DNA from: Carnegiea gigantea
Lineage: Eukaryota > Streptophyta > Magnoliopsida > Caryophyllales > Cactaceae
Assembly (NCBI GenBank): GCA_029747015.1
Contig: JAKOGI010001355.1
Coordinates: 189,449-253,448, forward strand
Direction of reading: 5' to 3'
DNA length: 64,000 nt
Shown: positions 51,601 through 61,639 of the stretch, in pieces
Position numbering within the stretch: the stretch's first letter is position 1
How the letters are laid out: every line of letters starts with the position of its first letter
Made by a program: the position numbers and the translations under genes
Notes under the pieces: model-generated
Database searches by the model: none
What the model saw: the letters and a program-made list of their open reading frames with translations, nothing else
What the model was told of the DNA's origin: nothing

Positions 51601-52985
51601 GCATAAGAGAAAGAGGTATAAATGCCAATGTGCTGTTAAATCTCCTGCATGGTTTGGTGGATGATGATAATTGTTTTAATTTGCACTTATTAACATGCTC
51701 CTGAGACAATTTTTCAGAACTCTCTTGGTCTTTGTCAGGGAAGTACGTAGAGGCAATTATGAGACAGATGATGAATATAAGAATACCAATTATGATGTCA
51801 GACACAAGTCTAAGATAGCTGAACGTGGGGAGAAAGGGCACTCCAAGATGCGGCGGTAATGCTGCAGTTTTACATGTATTACATGTGCATGGAATTTGCT
51901 TCATGAAAGGGTTTTTCTTAGCTGCATTCTATTTTCGTGCAATTCCAGGGGGAGGTCTGTTGACGATCAGACCAATGATAAAGAGCTTGATAGAAGCAAA
52001 GAGAGAAAGCGACAAGGTTCAGCACGTCGGCTTACTGTCTCATCTATTTAGTCTCTGTCTGTTATTAGCTTTGCAATAGCTAAATAGCTATGCTTATCCT
52101 GGGCGCAATCCTGAAATTAAAATCATTAGAGCATCCACAATGGATGCCTCGCGGGCCAAGAAAAGAGGGCGAGGGAGCCAAAATATTGCTTGGCCACTTG
52201 CAGCGGTGAGGAGGGGGGCAGCGGCCCGGCGAGCAGCTACCTGCCGTGAGCCTTCCCCTTCCCCTTTTATCTTTTTTTTTTTTGTTTTTATTAGGTTATA
52301 TTGTTATTTTGTGTTTTTTTAAGATTTTAAAAAAGTTGTGTGTTGGGGTGTGGGTTTATGAGTATTATTTTATTTGGTGAGGGAAAGTGGTGAGCCAACC
52401 ATTGCAGAGAGTGAGGATTGTGAGGTAAAAAGTTGGAGAGAGGGCTGATATGGCAGTGGTAGGGCCTAGTTGGTGAGCCAAAAACTGGCTCACCGTTGTT
52501 TTTGCTCTTAAGCACCCCCTCCCCCCAAAAACAAAAAGGGAAAAAAGAAAAAGGGAAAAAGGGAATAGCATTCAATTGAATGTTCGATGATGAACTGGAA
52601 GGGGTGGAAAGTACAATACATGCTCTTCAGAGCTTGCCCCATGGGATAGAATTTTCTTTCCCACATGTCTAAATCTCTGGTCATGTCATGCATTTAACTC
52701 TGTGCGGCTGAGAAGCTGTTTTATCAAGCAGTTGGATCTTATGTTGTTTGGGCTGTATTTCTATCGTCCTCTCAAGGGGAGGGCGAAGAGACACAGCTGA
52801 TGTGCATTTTTTTGTTAGCGTAATGTTTTGTTTTGAATTTTCACGTGTCACTTATGCTTATTTAAGATGCATTTCCAGGGAAAAAAGATGTATTTCCTGG
52901 GAAAAGGGGCTCATCGTCAGGGGCTGATAATGAGCATGAGGATGTCGAAAATTTTGACGAGTATCTTGAGGGCATGTTCCCATGA
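33625..52985 (+). CDS. FRA10AC1-family protein, complete 12-exon gene
   Basis: Twelve exons join in frame to 891 bases (296 codons plus TGA): 33625-33680, 33768-33835, 40469-40550, 46549-46632, 46869-46908, 48610-48655, 49557-49615, 50552-50619, 51532-51615, 51739-51855, 51949-52016 and 52867-52985. The protein starts [19 protein letters not shown]. Residues about 20-170 carry the conserved FRA10AC1 block: [77 protein letters not shown] and ACERCAEKL. The CGNKHC and CERC pairs could bind zinc (inference). The tail (about 170-296) is charged, low complexity and ends DEYLEGMFP. In animals this nuclear protein associates with the catalytic spliceosome. There are no stops in any exon. Introns 2 and 3 are about 6.6 and 6.0 kb and full of transposons. 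Intron 4 looks U12-type and intron 7 is GC-AG. The symbol is by homology. Confidence 0.92.
34877..35044. mobile_element. small foldback MITE in FRA10AC1 intron 2
   Basis: The left end GTGATGTTTGGTTGAATGTA and the right end (minus strand GTAATATTTGATTGAATGTA) agree at about 18 of 21 positions. The element is about 168 bases and AT-rich. No clear duplication. Confidence 0.6.
35985..38546 (+). mobile_element. RTE-clade LINE, 5' truncated, in FRA10AC1 intron 2
   Basis: The element begins within the end of the endonuclease region ([20 protein letters not shown], about 36070-36130). It continues through a linker ([17 protein letters not shown]) and an RT domain: [69 protein letters not shown] and catalytic [11 protein letters not shown] (about 37483-37512). 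The RTE C-terminal block follows ([25 protein letters not shown]) and then a 3' tail with CGGGACCCACACTGGGAGG and TGG/TTG units. Stops and frameshifts split it near 36196, 36775, 37285 and 37822. The element lies in the same orientation as the gene. Confidence 0.85.
39598..40110. mobile_element. non-autonomous hAT-like element with perfect TSD
   Basis: The left end TAGGAGTGTTCATCGGTCC and the right end (minus strand TAGGGGTGTACATTATTCGG) are terminal inverted repeats. CTACCAGG flanks it exactly on both sides (39590-39597, 40111-40118), the 8-bp duplication of hAT transposition. Both subterminal regions are packed with GGACCGAA/TTCGGTCC units. No transposase is encoded in the 513 bases. It lies in FRA10AC1 intron 2. 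Confidence 0.85.
41535..44460 (+). mobile_element. L1 LINE E in FRA10AC1 intron 3
   Basis: This copy of the dominant LINE family is 5' truncated inside the endonuclease (it starts at [11 protein letters not shown]). It continues with [35 protein letters not shown] (then a TAG in place of the expected Gln), [67 protein letters not shown] and LFADDTLVF (about 43169-43195). Roughly 330 bases are missing near 43880 relative to LINE C, joining KDGS directly to [14 protein letters not shown]. The zf-RVT motif [18 protein letters not shown] ends the ORF at 44369. The 3' UTR ends in a C-run and A-run at 44441-44463. Same orientation as the gene. Confidence 0.85.
44464..46548 (+). other. rest of FRA10AC1 intron 3
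   Basis: Non-coding sequence with a T/G homopolymer block (44739-44767), a G-run near 45185-45196 and the GAGC-rich hAT-like element listed separately. No other gene seen. Confidence 0.6.
45895..46277. mobile_element. degenerate hAT-like element, GAGCTGAGC-rich
   Basis: Both edges carry GAGCC/GAGCT and GGCTTGG units. The right edge ends GTCTACGTTTGTTTACATTC, which on the other strand begins TAGGAATGTAAACAAACG, a hAT-style terminus. The left boundary is unclear and no duplication is found. It resembles the element at 32430-32765 in its motif. Confidence 0.4.
46633..46868 (+). other. U12-type intron of the FRA10AC1 gene
   Basis: The donor is GTATCCTT, the minor-spliceosome consensus. The 3' end reads ATCTTTGACTCATTGTAG, where ATCTTTGAC resembles the U12 branch site TTCCTTAAC and lies about 12 bases from the AG. 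Splicing here gives AAA-GA|A-TAT-TGC (K-E-Y-C), which keeps the conserved FKEYCIADMS motif. The usual U2 polypyrimidine tract is weak. Confidence 0.8.
49001..49046 (+). repeat. 22-bp tandem duplication in intron 6
   Basis: ACACACTAGGCATAACAAAT occurs twice at a 22-base offset. Confidence 0.85.
49616..50551 (+). other. GC-AG intron of the FRA10AC1 gene
   Basis: Exon 7 ends TACGAG and the intron begins GCAAGTATT, the usual form of a GC donor with otherwise strong complementarity to U1. It ends TTGTTGTTAG. Joining here gives the conserved [15 protein letters not shown] with no frame change. Confidence 0.8.
52129..52507. mobile_element. Harbinger-like MITE, copy 2, in FRA10AC1 intron 11
   Basis: Starts GAGCATCCACAATGGATG and ends (minus strand) GAGCAAAAACAACGGTGAGC. 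It is flanked by TTA on both sides (52126-52128 and 52508-52510). Trinucleotide TTA duplications and these termini fit Tourist/Harbinger MITEs. It shares body sequence with 28101-28379. Confidence 0.75.
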
Positions 52986-52986
52986 T

Positions 52987-53031
52987 GCTGCCTTCTGCGT
53001 TGAAGGCAGCCAATTAGCCTTGGCTGCCTTC
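52987..53031 (+). promoter_or_regulatory. alternative hairpins just after FRA10AC1 stop
   Basis: GAAGGCAGCC (53002-53011) can pair with GCTGCCTTC upstream (52987-52995, 6-base loop) or with GGCTGCCTTC downstream (53022-53031, 10-base loop). The two stems exclude each other. No known element is recognised. Confidence 0.45.
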
Positions 53032-53831
53032 TAAAGGTAACACCATTGTTTATTTGTTGCTCTTGTTTGCCATGTGATTCCAAGAGACATGTCCCAAAGG
53101 TAAAGCTGCTTTTAATCCCACGCTGTAGAGGTGTGAATGTAGGATGTAGCACACAATCAGAGGGATGTATAATCAAGGTCTGGCAGCCTAATGATGTGGT
53201 GTCCGTATAAAGTTGTGTTTTGGCTTGCTTTATGATTTATTATGCTGACAAGTATTATCACAATCATTAGTATAAATAGCATTGTTGGTTTATCTTAGGA
53301 AGAATCTCCGCCCCCCCCCCCCCCCCCCAAAACTTCCATTCTGTGTGTGTGTAAATCGAAGGTTGGGCCCTTTGATTCAATCGGGAGACCTTACTGAGGG
53401 AGAGTCTGGAAAGAAGTGAAGGGCATAAGAAGAAAAAGAAAAAAGGAGGGGGGGTTGTCCCTCTGAATACCTCTTCTAGATTGAGTCCTATATCTGTTAA
53501 AGGTTTGCCCATTTCTCCTGGCAAGTGCTGCATATGTTCAAAAGTGAAGAGGATTTGCTATGATCTCTGTGCGTGCGTGTGTTTTGGTGGGACAGTGTAG
53601 GGAAGATGACGTTTTTTTGTTACCCTTGTGGCAGGTGCCTCTGTTGCAATTGTGCTATGATTCCCAAGAAGATTTCAGAAATGGTTCAAGTCAAGGAGAT
53701 GCATGGGTCCGGACTCAATTAATGGATATGATTGATTAATGATGAATCAAAGGTCATCCTGTTGGAGGATGTAAATGGATGAGTAATTTTGAAAGCTTGG
53801 AAGCTCTGTAACATATATTTTTTTTTAATCT
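53032..53831 (+). other. probable FRA10AC1 3' UTR and flank
   Basis: Non-coding sequence with a C-run (53311-53328). A GTAACA donor-like site (53037) and a CAG acceptor-like site near 53633 make a 3' UTR intron possible. Minus-strand open frames here are not family-like. Confidence 0.35.
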
Positions 53832-53942
53832 CCTTTTGTGTTTACTATTCTTGATGTCCCTAAAATTTACCCGAGACATCTGTTGGTGCTATACTCATGT
53901 ACCTTTTGTGTTTACTATTCTTGATGTCCCTAAAATTTACCC
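53832..53942 (+). repeat. 70-bp spaced direct duplication
   Basis: CCTTTTGTGTTTACTATTCT and the following 21 bases occur at 53832-53872 and again at 53902-53942, a 70-base offset. Confidence 0.9.
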
Positions 53943-54339
53943 ATGGTAAAAATAATTTGACTTATGTACCTTTTGGACGATTTAAGTAGGGTGTATGAAT
54001 TTACATGCTCTTTATTACTCATATATTGTGCATTCACCATAAGGAATCACTTCATTAGCATTGCAATGAAATTATATCACTGACATAGTTTTACAATTCA
54101 AAATCGAGTTTGCAGAAATTGAGATTAAAGCTGAGGAGATGATGAAGAAGCAATTATCTATATTGTATTTTTCTTTGATAAATAAAATTAGACAGTGAAA
54201 AATCTCACTTAAATATTAGTACTTTATTTTAGCATAGTTATTCTTTTCAAAATTCAAAAAAAAAAAAAATAATAATTTCGTTTGCATATATGAAAATCTA
54301 AAAAGTAAGAGAAAAATTAACCAAAAAATCAACTGAAAA

Positions 54340-55600
54340 GTTGGAGAAAGAAGAGGAGGATGAAGTATGGACAGTATAATCTTGAGGAATTACATAATAT
54401 GTTTGATAAGAAACGAAACACAAAAGAATTAAACAAAATCATGAGTCTAATAGTTGAAAAACAAGATGTATTATCTGATGATAATGAAGAGGCAAATAAT
54501 GTCCTGTTAGAAGAAAGAATATATCAACATATGAACTTGATTAAACATGAATAGTTTGGTGAACTATAGAAAAAATACCCATTCTATAAGACCAAGATAT
54601 GTTCCAACAGGACGTACGCCTAATTTTTCATTTAGGTTCATTCTAAGGAAAGTCACATTCTTTGAAGAAATTGGCCTTACCTCAATTAGTCAAATAGGAC
54701 ACATCATAAACATCAATGGAGCTTGTAATAGAGAAGAAATATTTAAGTATTGGAAAAGGGGGATGAATGGTGTCTTGAATTTAAAAACCACATGAGCTGT
54801 AAAAAAATTTCTTAAATTATATCGTGTATAGTTTTTGGACACTGTAATTGATTGGTATGACTCATTAGATGAGGAAAGTAAAAACATATTAAGAACGATA
54901 TAAACACCAACTGTTATGCTCAAAAAATTATGTAAGAAAATTGAAACTGAATTTATCAAAACTAAACTTGATTCCGAAGAAAAGGTTAGAGAATGGTAAA
55001 GAAAGATTAATAATACGGAGTTGTGGGATATGAGATATTTGGAGAATTATATTGCTAAATTTAGTTAATATTATTATAAAATTGAAAATAATAAAGCCAA
55101 TCTTGGTATATTTTATGATAAATTATCATATCCAATCAATTCTATAATCAATGAAAAATACATGGTATGGCTTGAAAAAGCAGATGTCATTGATACCCTT
55201 GGTACAAGATTCTGATACTTAAAAAATGGATGAACGATGAATGTCTTGATCTCCAGAAACAAAAGAAAATGAAGAAAGAATTTGTAACCTGTTGGGATAA
55301 TCCTCACCAATGGGGAAATGAGCATGAGAGGAGGAGCAAAAGATTTTTTATAAGAAAAAGAGCAACAACAAGCAAAGCGGAGAGAAATATAAAAGAAAAT
55401 AGTATAACCAATCAAGCTGAAAAAAAGAATTTTGTAGGAAAGTTGCTTATTGTGCTGTCGGAAAAAATAATTGTAAGTGTTGAGCATACAGAGAAATAGG
55501 TCATTATGTAAACGAATGTAAAAATAGGAAGAACAACAAGCTTATAGAAGCTTTGAATAGTGTAGATTATGTTGAGTTTTGGAGGAAGAAGTATTAGATC
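54340..55600 (+). pseudogene. decayed caulimovirid coat-protein-like fragment
   Basis: Several plus-strand frames (54360-54554, 54547-54795, 55230-55499 and pieces between) are lysine- and asparagine-rich and read like the coat protein of endogenous plant pararetroviruses. Near 55469-55515 there is a C-x-C-x2-[C]-x4-H-x4-C knuckle of the caulimovirid type followed by basic residues. One cysteine is replaced by tyrosine, and a TGA sits where a tryptophan codon is usual. Short acidic residues follow, as is common after the knuckle. Frame changes near 54550 and 54800 and many stops break it. No movement protein, protease, RT or RNase H of such a virus is visible nearby. This is an old, non-functional copy; a decayed Ty3-type gag is the main alternative. 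Confidence 0.5.
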
Positions 55601-55631
55601 TAATCCTGAAAAACAATAAGGGAATTATTTA

Positions 55632-55832
55632 GATTGAACTAGAGGACGAACATGAAGAAAGTGATTATGAAGAAACTAGTCACATGATGGAAAATAATTC
55701 AATTTTGCCTTGGTGATCTTCAAGGAGAAGTTAGATTATACTGGAGGACAAATATAAAGAAAATAATTTTGAAGAAACTAGTCACATGATGAAAAGTAGT
55801 TCAATTTAGCCTTGGTGGTCTTCAAGGAGAAG
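55632..55832 (+). repeat. about 100-bp diverged tandem duplication
   Basis: Two copies (about 55632-55732 and 55734-55832) share GAAGAAACTAGTCACATGAT and GGTCTTCAAGGAGAAG-type ends. They differ at several positions, so the duplication is older than the 171-bp one at 30013. It follows the acidic end of the coat-protein-like fragment. Confidence 0.75.
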
Positions 55833-55942
55833 AATGTGTTGTAGACAATAACTCAATGAGATTGAAAAAGTCAAAGGAGATTGAGTCATTTCCAAAATGA
55901 AACTACTTTCCATACTATGACTGGTTTCTTCATAATTATCTT

Positions 55943-56110
55943 TAGGGTTTAGGGTTTAGGGTTCAGGGTTCAGGTTTCAGTTCAGGTTTAAGGGTTAAGG
56001 GTTAAGGGTTAAGGTTCAGGGTTAAGAGTTAAGGTTTCATTAGGGTCTAGGGTTTATTAGGATTCAGGGTTTTGGGTTAGGGTTTAGGTTTTCGAGGTTA
56101 GGGTTTTTTC
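55943..56110 (+). repeat. telomere-like block 2
   Basis: Units of TTTAGGG, TTCAGGG, TTAAGGG and variants, G-rich on the plus strand. Confidence 0.85.
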
Positions 56111-56990
56111 TTATTCATGCAGTAGTCATAATCACATGTTAACTAACATACCAAATCGAAATTGTTGGTATTATAGTGGAAAATTTGAAATAGTAATTGC
56201 AATTCTAATATATTTATAATTGATTTATTCTCTTGTAACTACTGAACTGTGATACTAGGGAAAAAAATGGTTTGTATGGGTTAGATTAGGTTGGGTTGAG
56301 ATTTTCCATGTGCAAAAATGGGCTCAACAAGGCTAACCTGTAAATTGAGCAAACATGCGTAAATACCTCCTTGTAATAATTACTGTTGCTTGTAATCTAT
56401 TGGTGGTAAATTTGAGCAAGTACAATACGTGAATTAGCATAATGGGTAAATTTACAAAAATATTGAATCATTAAATGTGCCATTAGTGAGCCGACTCATT
56501 ATTATATGCTTCGTTATTGACATGACCCTTTATTAATCTTGTTTTAAACGATGAGCCGTTTGGACCTAAAAGGGACTTGTCCTGTTGCTTACTGTACAGT
56601 GCAACATATCATATGAAAGGTTTAAATATTTATGAAAATACAATTGGTATACTCTTTCATAAATTATGGATAAGTTATTAAGAAATAAACAAGCCAAATT
56701 TTCATAATTGACGAAAGAAAAATAATTGATGGAAAAGGCGCTATGACCCTATTGGATTGACATGAAAACCGCAAAACAGAAGTTGCACACACAAGTATTT
56801 ATCCAAACTAAAAAGATTCGTATTTTGCCCGAAATCCACCCGATCTACATTTGACCCACCACCCGAATTGACTGATCGATAAGGGAGTATGACTGAACTA
56901 TCATACTAAACATGAGGGTAATGTACACATATCATTTCCTCCAATATTTATGAGATTTTGCTATCATACTGCTAGATGCCATGGATGATT
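56111..56990. other. intergenic, no gene seen
   Basis: AT-rich, with some GGTTGGG/ACCCG-type motifs near 56280-56340 and 56820-56870 that may be traces of another hAT-like element. No termini found. Confidence 0.3.
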
Positions 56991-56997
56991 ATTGGTG

Positions 56998-57400
56998 CTA
57001 ATTTGAGAGCCAGTCCGCTGCCATGTTAACTTCTTTCAATATATTGTTGGTGCTAATTTGAATGTCTTGATTTCTCTACGCTTGAATATCCATAATAATA
57101 TTATAAATCTACCAAGGGATGTGAGTCTTTCCCTAAAAGGCTTGGATGATTGGTTTGTTATCACCTTCAATATTTATCAATTAGTGAAAACCTGCTTGGT
57201 TAGCTAGCCATATGCCATCAGGTGGTGCTCTAGCTTGTACTGCTGGTGCTGAAGTCTTGCTATAGTAAGTTGTGCCAACCTTTAGTAGTTTACCAATCCA
57301 ATCTTATACAGTAAAGCCTCCTGTTGTTGAGGAGTTGATGAGCGATCCGTCAAAGTTGAGTATAATGAACCATGGATAGGAGTGTGCCACCTCACAAATG
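56998..57400 (-). pseudogene. decayed RNase H (RVT_3-type) fragment of a LINE
   Basis: One minus-strand frame reads from about 57400 to 56998 without a frameshift but with about five stop codons. Motifs in order are PWFIILNFDGSLINSSTTGG, DWIGKLLKVGTTYYSKTS, QARAPPDGIWLANQAGF, IEGDNKPIIQAF, IYNIIMDIQA, ISTNNILKEVNMAADWLSN. This is the RVT_3 RNase H-like pattern found at the C-terminus of plant LINEs and in stand-alone relics. The catalytic positions DGS and the AAD near the end remain, while the usual E of the E-A-R-A motif is Q. All stops are TAA or TAG, which C-to-T changes in Gln or Arg codons can produce. Not functional. Confidence 0.65.
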
Positions 57401-57851
57401 AATTGAAATGGGAGGGGAAGAAGAAGGTCCCGTTGAGTACTATCAAATATTATTATACATATGAGTATACTACTAGTTTTGGGACCATCCAATAGACAGA
57501 TGGAACTATCTTAGTTAAAATATAATTTTGTTTCGTTTGTTTTTGTTCATCTTTCTTTGCTATTTGATTTATATAAGTGCGTATACAGTGTTAGTAATTT
57601 ACTCTTTAAATAACGTATTAGGCCTTCACTTAATGTTGAGGAATAGAGTCTTTAGGTATTGTTTAGTGAGAATATGGGAATTCATAAGTGAAAATGGGAA
57701 GTTATTAGTAGTATGGGAATTTGGTAATGAATTACATCCCCTTGTTTGTGAGGAGGAGTTAGAATTGAGAGAGTACTATGTGCTACCTATAGTATAAATA
57801 TAAATTAAAAGAAAAAATTAATAAGTTATTTAAAGAGGGAGACAAGTGGGT

Positions 57852-57965
57852 AGGGTTTAGGGTTTAGAGGTCAGGTTCAGGGTTCAAGGGTTGAGGGTTT
57901 AGGGTTCACAGTTTAGGAATTAAGGTTTTTAGGGTTCAAGGTTTAGGGTTTGGGTTTCAGGGTGG
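57852..57965 (+). repeat. telomere-like block 3
   Basis: Units of TTTAGGG, TTCAGGG and close variants, G-rich on the plus strand. Confidence 0.8.
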
Positions 57966-58985
57966 GTAGAGGTTTTGATTCTTTGATCCGACCTGCTAAC
58001 CCTCATTTTGTTTAAAATTTAAAATTTAAAATCAAAATAAAATGCTTTTTGCATTCTACTTTCTCACCTTCTGTTAGCCTCCCCGCATTCATTTTTCCAA
58101 ATATGATTGATTTTTAACCTTTTAACACTCCGTCTCTGATGTTTGAAATAGTCATTGTAGTGAGCCAATTGTTTTAATATCCAAATTATGCATTAGAATA
58201 TCTGTAAATACAATACATTTCATGAGAACATTATATTATTACATGAGCTTTTATTTAGTATGATGTTTAGAGTTGAAAGTTGTAATAAAAATGAAACTTA
58301 GTGAAAATCGCATGGAATTAGGGTCGAGAAAATCCTGTCAGCCAATGCTTATGATTTGATCCTCAATCCATTCTGACCCTCAATTTGTCAAGTCTGATTG
58401 TAGCGAAATATTTGAAAACGTTTCCTTTATATCCATCGTTGATTCTGTTATAAAACACAACTAATACTATTCGAGATACTCACTAATAAATTCAATAGGG
58501 TAATTAACATTAAGCATTAAGAATTCTACTATTATCATTTTAAAAATTAAAAATACATATGTAAAAATCAAATACTGTGTAGATTTTTAAGCTTAATTTT
58601 TACTCAAACATCTGTCTATTAATTCATTTATCTAACCTGGGGGATTAATAGCATGATGGATACGAAAATACATCAAAAGCTGAAGTGTTCGAACATTTTC
58701 GGCCATGATTTTTGTATATATCTGAGCATGACAATTTGCACGAGTTACAATTTCAGAGAGGAGGAAAAAACATGGTGAAAGCGACAGTCTTTAGTATTTT
58801 CCACCGCGCGGCCTGATGATCGGAAAAATTACTAACAAGTGTTGCATATACCGCTTCAATTACCCAAAATGGTTTCGTTTTAATACCAGTGTTGCATTGT
58901 ATGGGAGGTGTTGACGGCTCGCGTGCTTTCATGGGAGTTGCGCAGGAAGTTATTCGTGCAGAAGGACGCAAGTAATCGCCTGAAT
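57966..58985. other. intergenic, no gene seen
   Basis: AT-rich sequence with no coding motif. The minus-strand open frame ending in Asn repeats (58753-59070) is the microsatellite read through. Confidence 0.4.
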
Positions 58986-58989
58986 TGTT

Positions 58990-58991
58990 GA

Positions 58992-59040
<49 letters not shown>

Positions 59041-59301
59041 TTCTAGTGCCAATAAAAATATTGACATCATTATTTTAATTTTGTTTTTAATAATATTATT
59101 GATATTATAATTGTCAATAATAATTGATTTTCTATTTTTTAACTATTATTACTGTTATAAATATTACTATTATTTGATTAATTATATCATTAATATTAAT
59201 GTTATTATTAGTATTATAATAACATTCATTAATTTTCTTTTTGTTGCTAATAATATTAAAAACAAAAAAATGATGACGATGATATTATCATCATTATTAT
59301 T

Positions 59302-59346
<45 letters not shown>

Positions 59347-59401
59347 ATTATTATTAGTTTCACCCATTGCACACAGATATGTGTGTGTGTGTGTGTGTTT
59401 G

Positions 59402-59478
<77 letters not shown>

Positions 59479-59480
59479 CT
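58990..59480. repeat. microsatellite cluster (ATT, TTG, TG, TA)
   Basis: ATT repeats at 58993-59041, AT-rich spacer, TTG repeats at about 59296-59345, TG at 59379-59397, and TA arrays at about 59404-59474. Confidence 0.9.
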
Positions 59481-59770
59481 AGAATTATCCATTTAATAAT
59501 TAGACTAATTTTATGTAGATATCACTCAAATCTTTGTTAATATTTGAATGGATTATTTGGGAGTGTAATGAAATTTATTTTGTGGTCACTTTGTCGTTTG
59601 AACCTGCAATTGTATAAATGGACATGCATATATAAAGTACTAAATCGAAATGCGACGCCCAATTTGATTAATTTGTAATTAATATAACACAAGGTAATTA
59701 GCATGATTTTAGGTTTGGGCCGTTACAATACTATTGACAACAACGATGACAATGATGATGATAATCATGA

Positions 59771-59771
<1 letters not shown>

Positions 59772-59817
<46 letters not shown>

Positions 59818-59852
59818 GCCTCGCTCAAATCACACGGATATATATATATATA

Positions 59853-59937
<85 letters not shown>

Positions 59938-59940
59938 AGA
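59772..59940. repeat. microsatellite cluster (ATT, TA)
   Basis: About 15 ATT units, a short spacer, then a TA array of about 100 bases (59838-59937). Confidence 0.9.
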
Positions 59941-60119
59941 ATTTAGGGTCGTTTCCTGTTAAACTTTAACCCTACTATTGATGAATCAAGGCATACTATT
60001 TAGGGTTTTTTCATGATGCTTATGGATATGCATATACATAATTTAATTAATATAAATTTATAAAGATATATATACTTTAGGGTCTTGACCTTTTAGTTTT
60101 TGTTCGTATAATTGATACA

Positions 60120-60290
60120 TCAAGGTTTAGAGCTTCTGGTTAGGGTTTACAATTAAGGTTTTAGTGCTTAGGGTTTAGAGTTGAACTCTACAATTTGGGT
60201 TGACTACTTAACGTTTCTACCAGTAGAGTTTAGATTGTATAGTTTAAGCAGCTTTAAGATTTAGGGTTTAGGTTTTTATTATCAATTTAT
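60120..60290 (+). repeat. degenerate telomere-like block 4
   Basis: Scattered GGGTTTAG, TTTAGGG and GGTTTAG units, more degenerate than the other blocks. Confidence 0.45.
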
Positions 60291-61625
60291 TATTAATTAT
60301 CTAAGCTTGGGATGCTGTTTTTCAAGCAATATACAATAAACCCTAAATGTTTCCATAAAAAAAAAATCTATCCTTGCTTTAAAAAATTGTAATCTATACA
60401 TATTCTATACATTGTATTATGGTTGGAATGAACGTTGTGCGAGTGTTGCTGTAAAATTTCTTTTATATTAAAAGATATACGTTTTCGTTATTGTATTCTA
60501 CCTTAGCATTGTTTGTTACTTATAGTGAGGATCAAGCAGGCATTCCTAAAAGTTGAGCGTTGAATAATTTGTTATGAAAAGTACAATCGGTATAATGCAG
60601 AATGTCAATATCTTATATCATCTCTAGAATTAAGGTAGTTAGGTTGGATTAATGACTTGTACTAACCTGGGTTAATCACGTGTATTGACTCGAATTAACA
60701 ATTTGTACTTTATTTGAGTTAGAAAATAAAAATCAAGCATACTATTTACAGGGTATTGCATTTTAACTACTAATCTAATATTACCGAACACGATGTAGTT
60801 TTATTGTGCCCACAAATTCAAAAATACACAATATTAAAATCCACAACAAATCAGACATAATCATTAGGTCACAAGATGATAACATTCACATTTTGTAATT
60901 ACTCTAATTTAAAACATGCTAAATTCCATTTAAAGGAAGAACAATGATGTTTCCAATAAACATAGGTAAAAAGAAATTAAAAATTAATAAACCTAACAAA
61001 GTTAGAAAAAAAAAATAAATTTTTAACTTGTAATACAACAAGTATAACTAAAACAAATAATAATTTTGGAATAATGAACAAAAAGGAAAAGTTACTGTAT
61101 TTTTTTTAAAAGTGGTGAATAAGTGGACAACAAAACTTATAAATCAATTTATTTATATGAAGAAAAAATCTCATAACTAAGAAATCATATACTTCACTTA
61201 AAACAAAATATTTAAAAACTTAATTTTTTATTAAATACCGAAGAAGATAATTTCTTCAGTAAAAATTTTTGGGAAAAAAATTGTTGAGACCTTACATTCA
61301 ATGGTCTAAATTTAATTTTATCATACAATAATTGATTAATTATGTGATATTAATTTTTATTTTGTTAAACTTAATTGACTCTAAGTTATTATTTTTAACT
61401 TCATGTATATCTTTTCAAACAAAGTATTTGCTATATTTTCAAAATTAATTTTGAATTTTAGAAAGAGAATCAAATAACACCTTAAGTAGTATGAAAATGG
61501 CGTTTAATAAAAGCAAAAAGTTGAGGGAAGATGTAGAGTTAGTTTTTATTACCAATATATTATGTAACAAAATTGTCTTTTGTCTCTTCGGGGGTTGAAT
61601 TTATGGGGATAGGAGAGAGGTAGGA
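60291..61625. other. AT-rich, no gene seen
   Basis: Long A/T-rich stretch without open frames or repeat boundaries. Confidence 0.4.
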
Positions 61626-61639
61626 GGTGGGGCTGCGCT

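Noticed and set aside
59111..59946. poly-Leu, poly-Ile and poly-Asn open frames
   Set aside because: Microsatellite translation of ATT, TTG and TA arrays.
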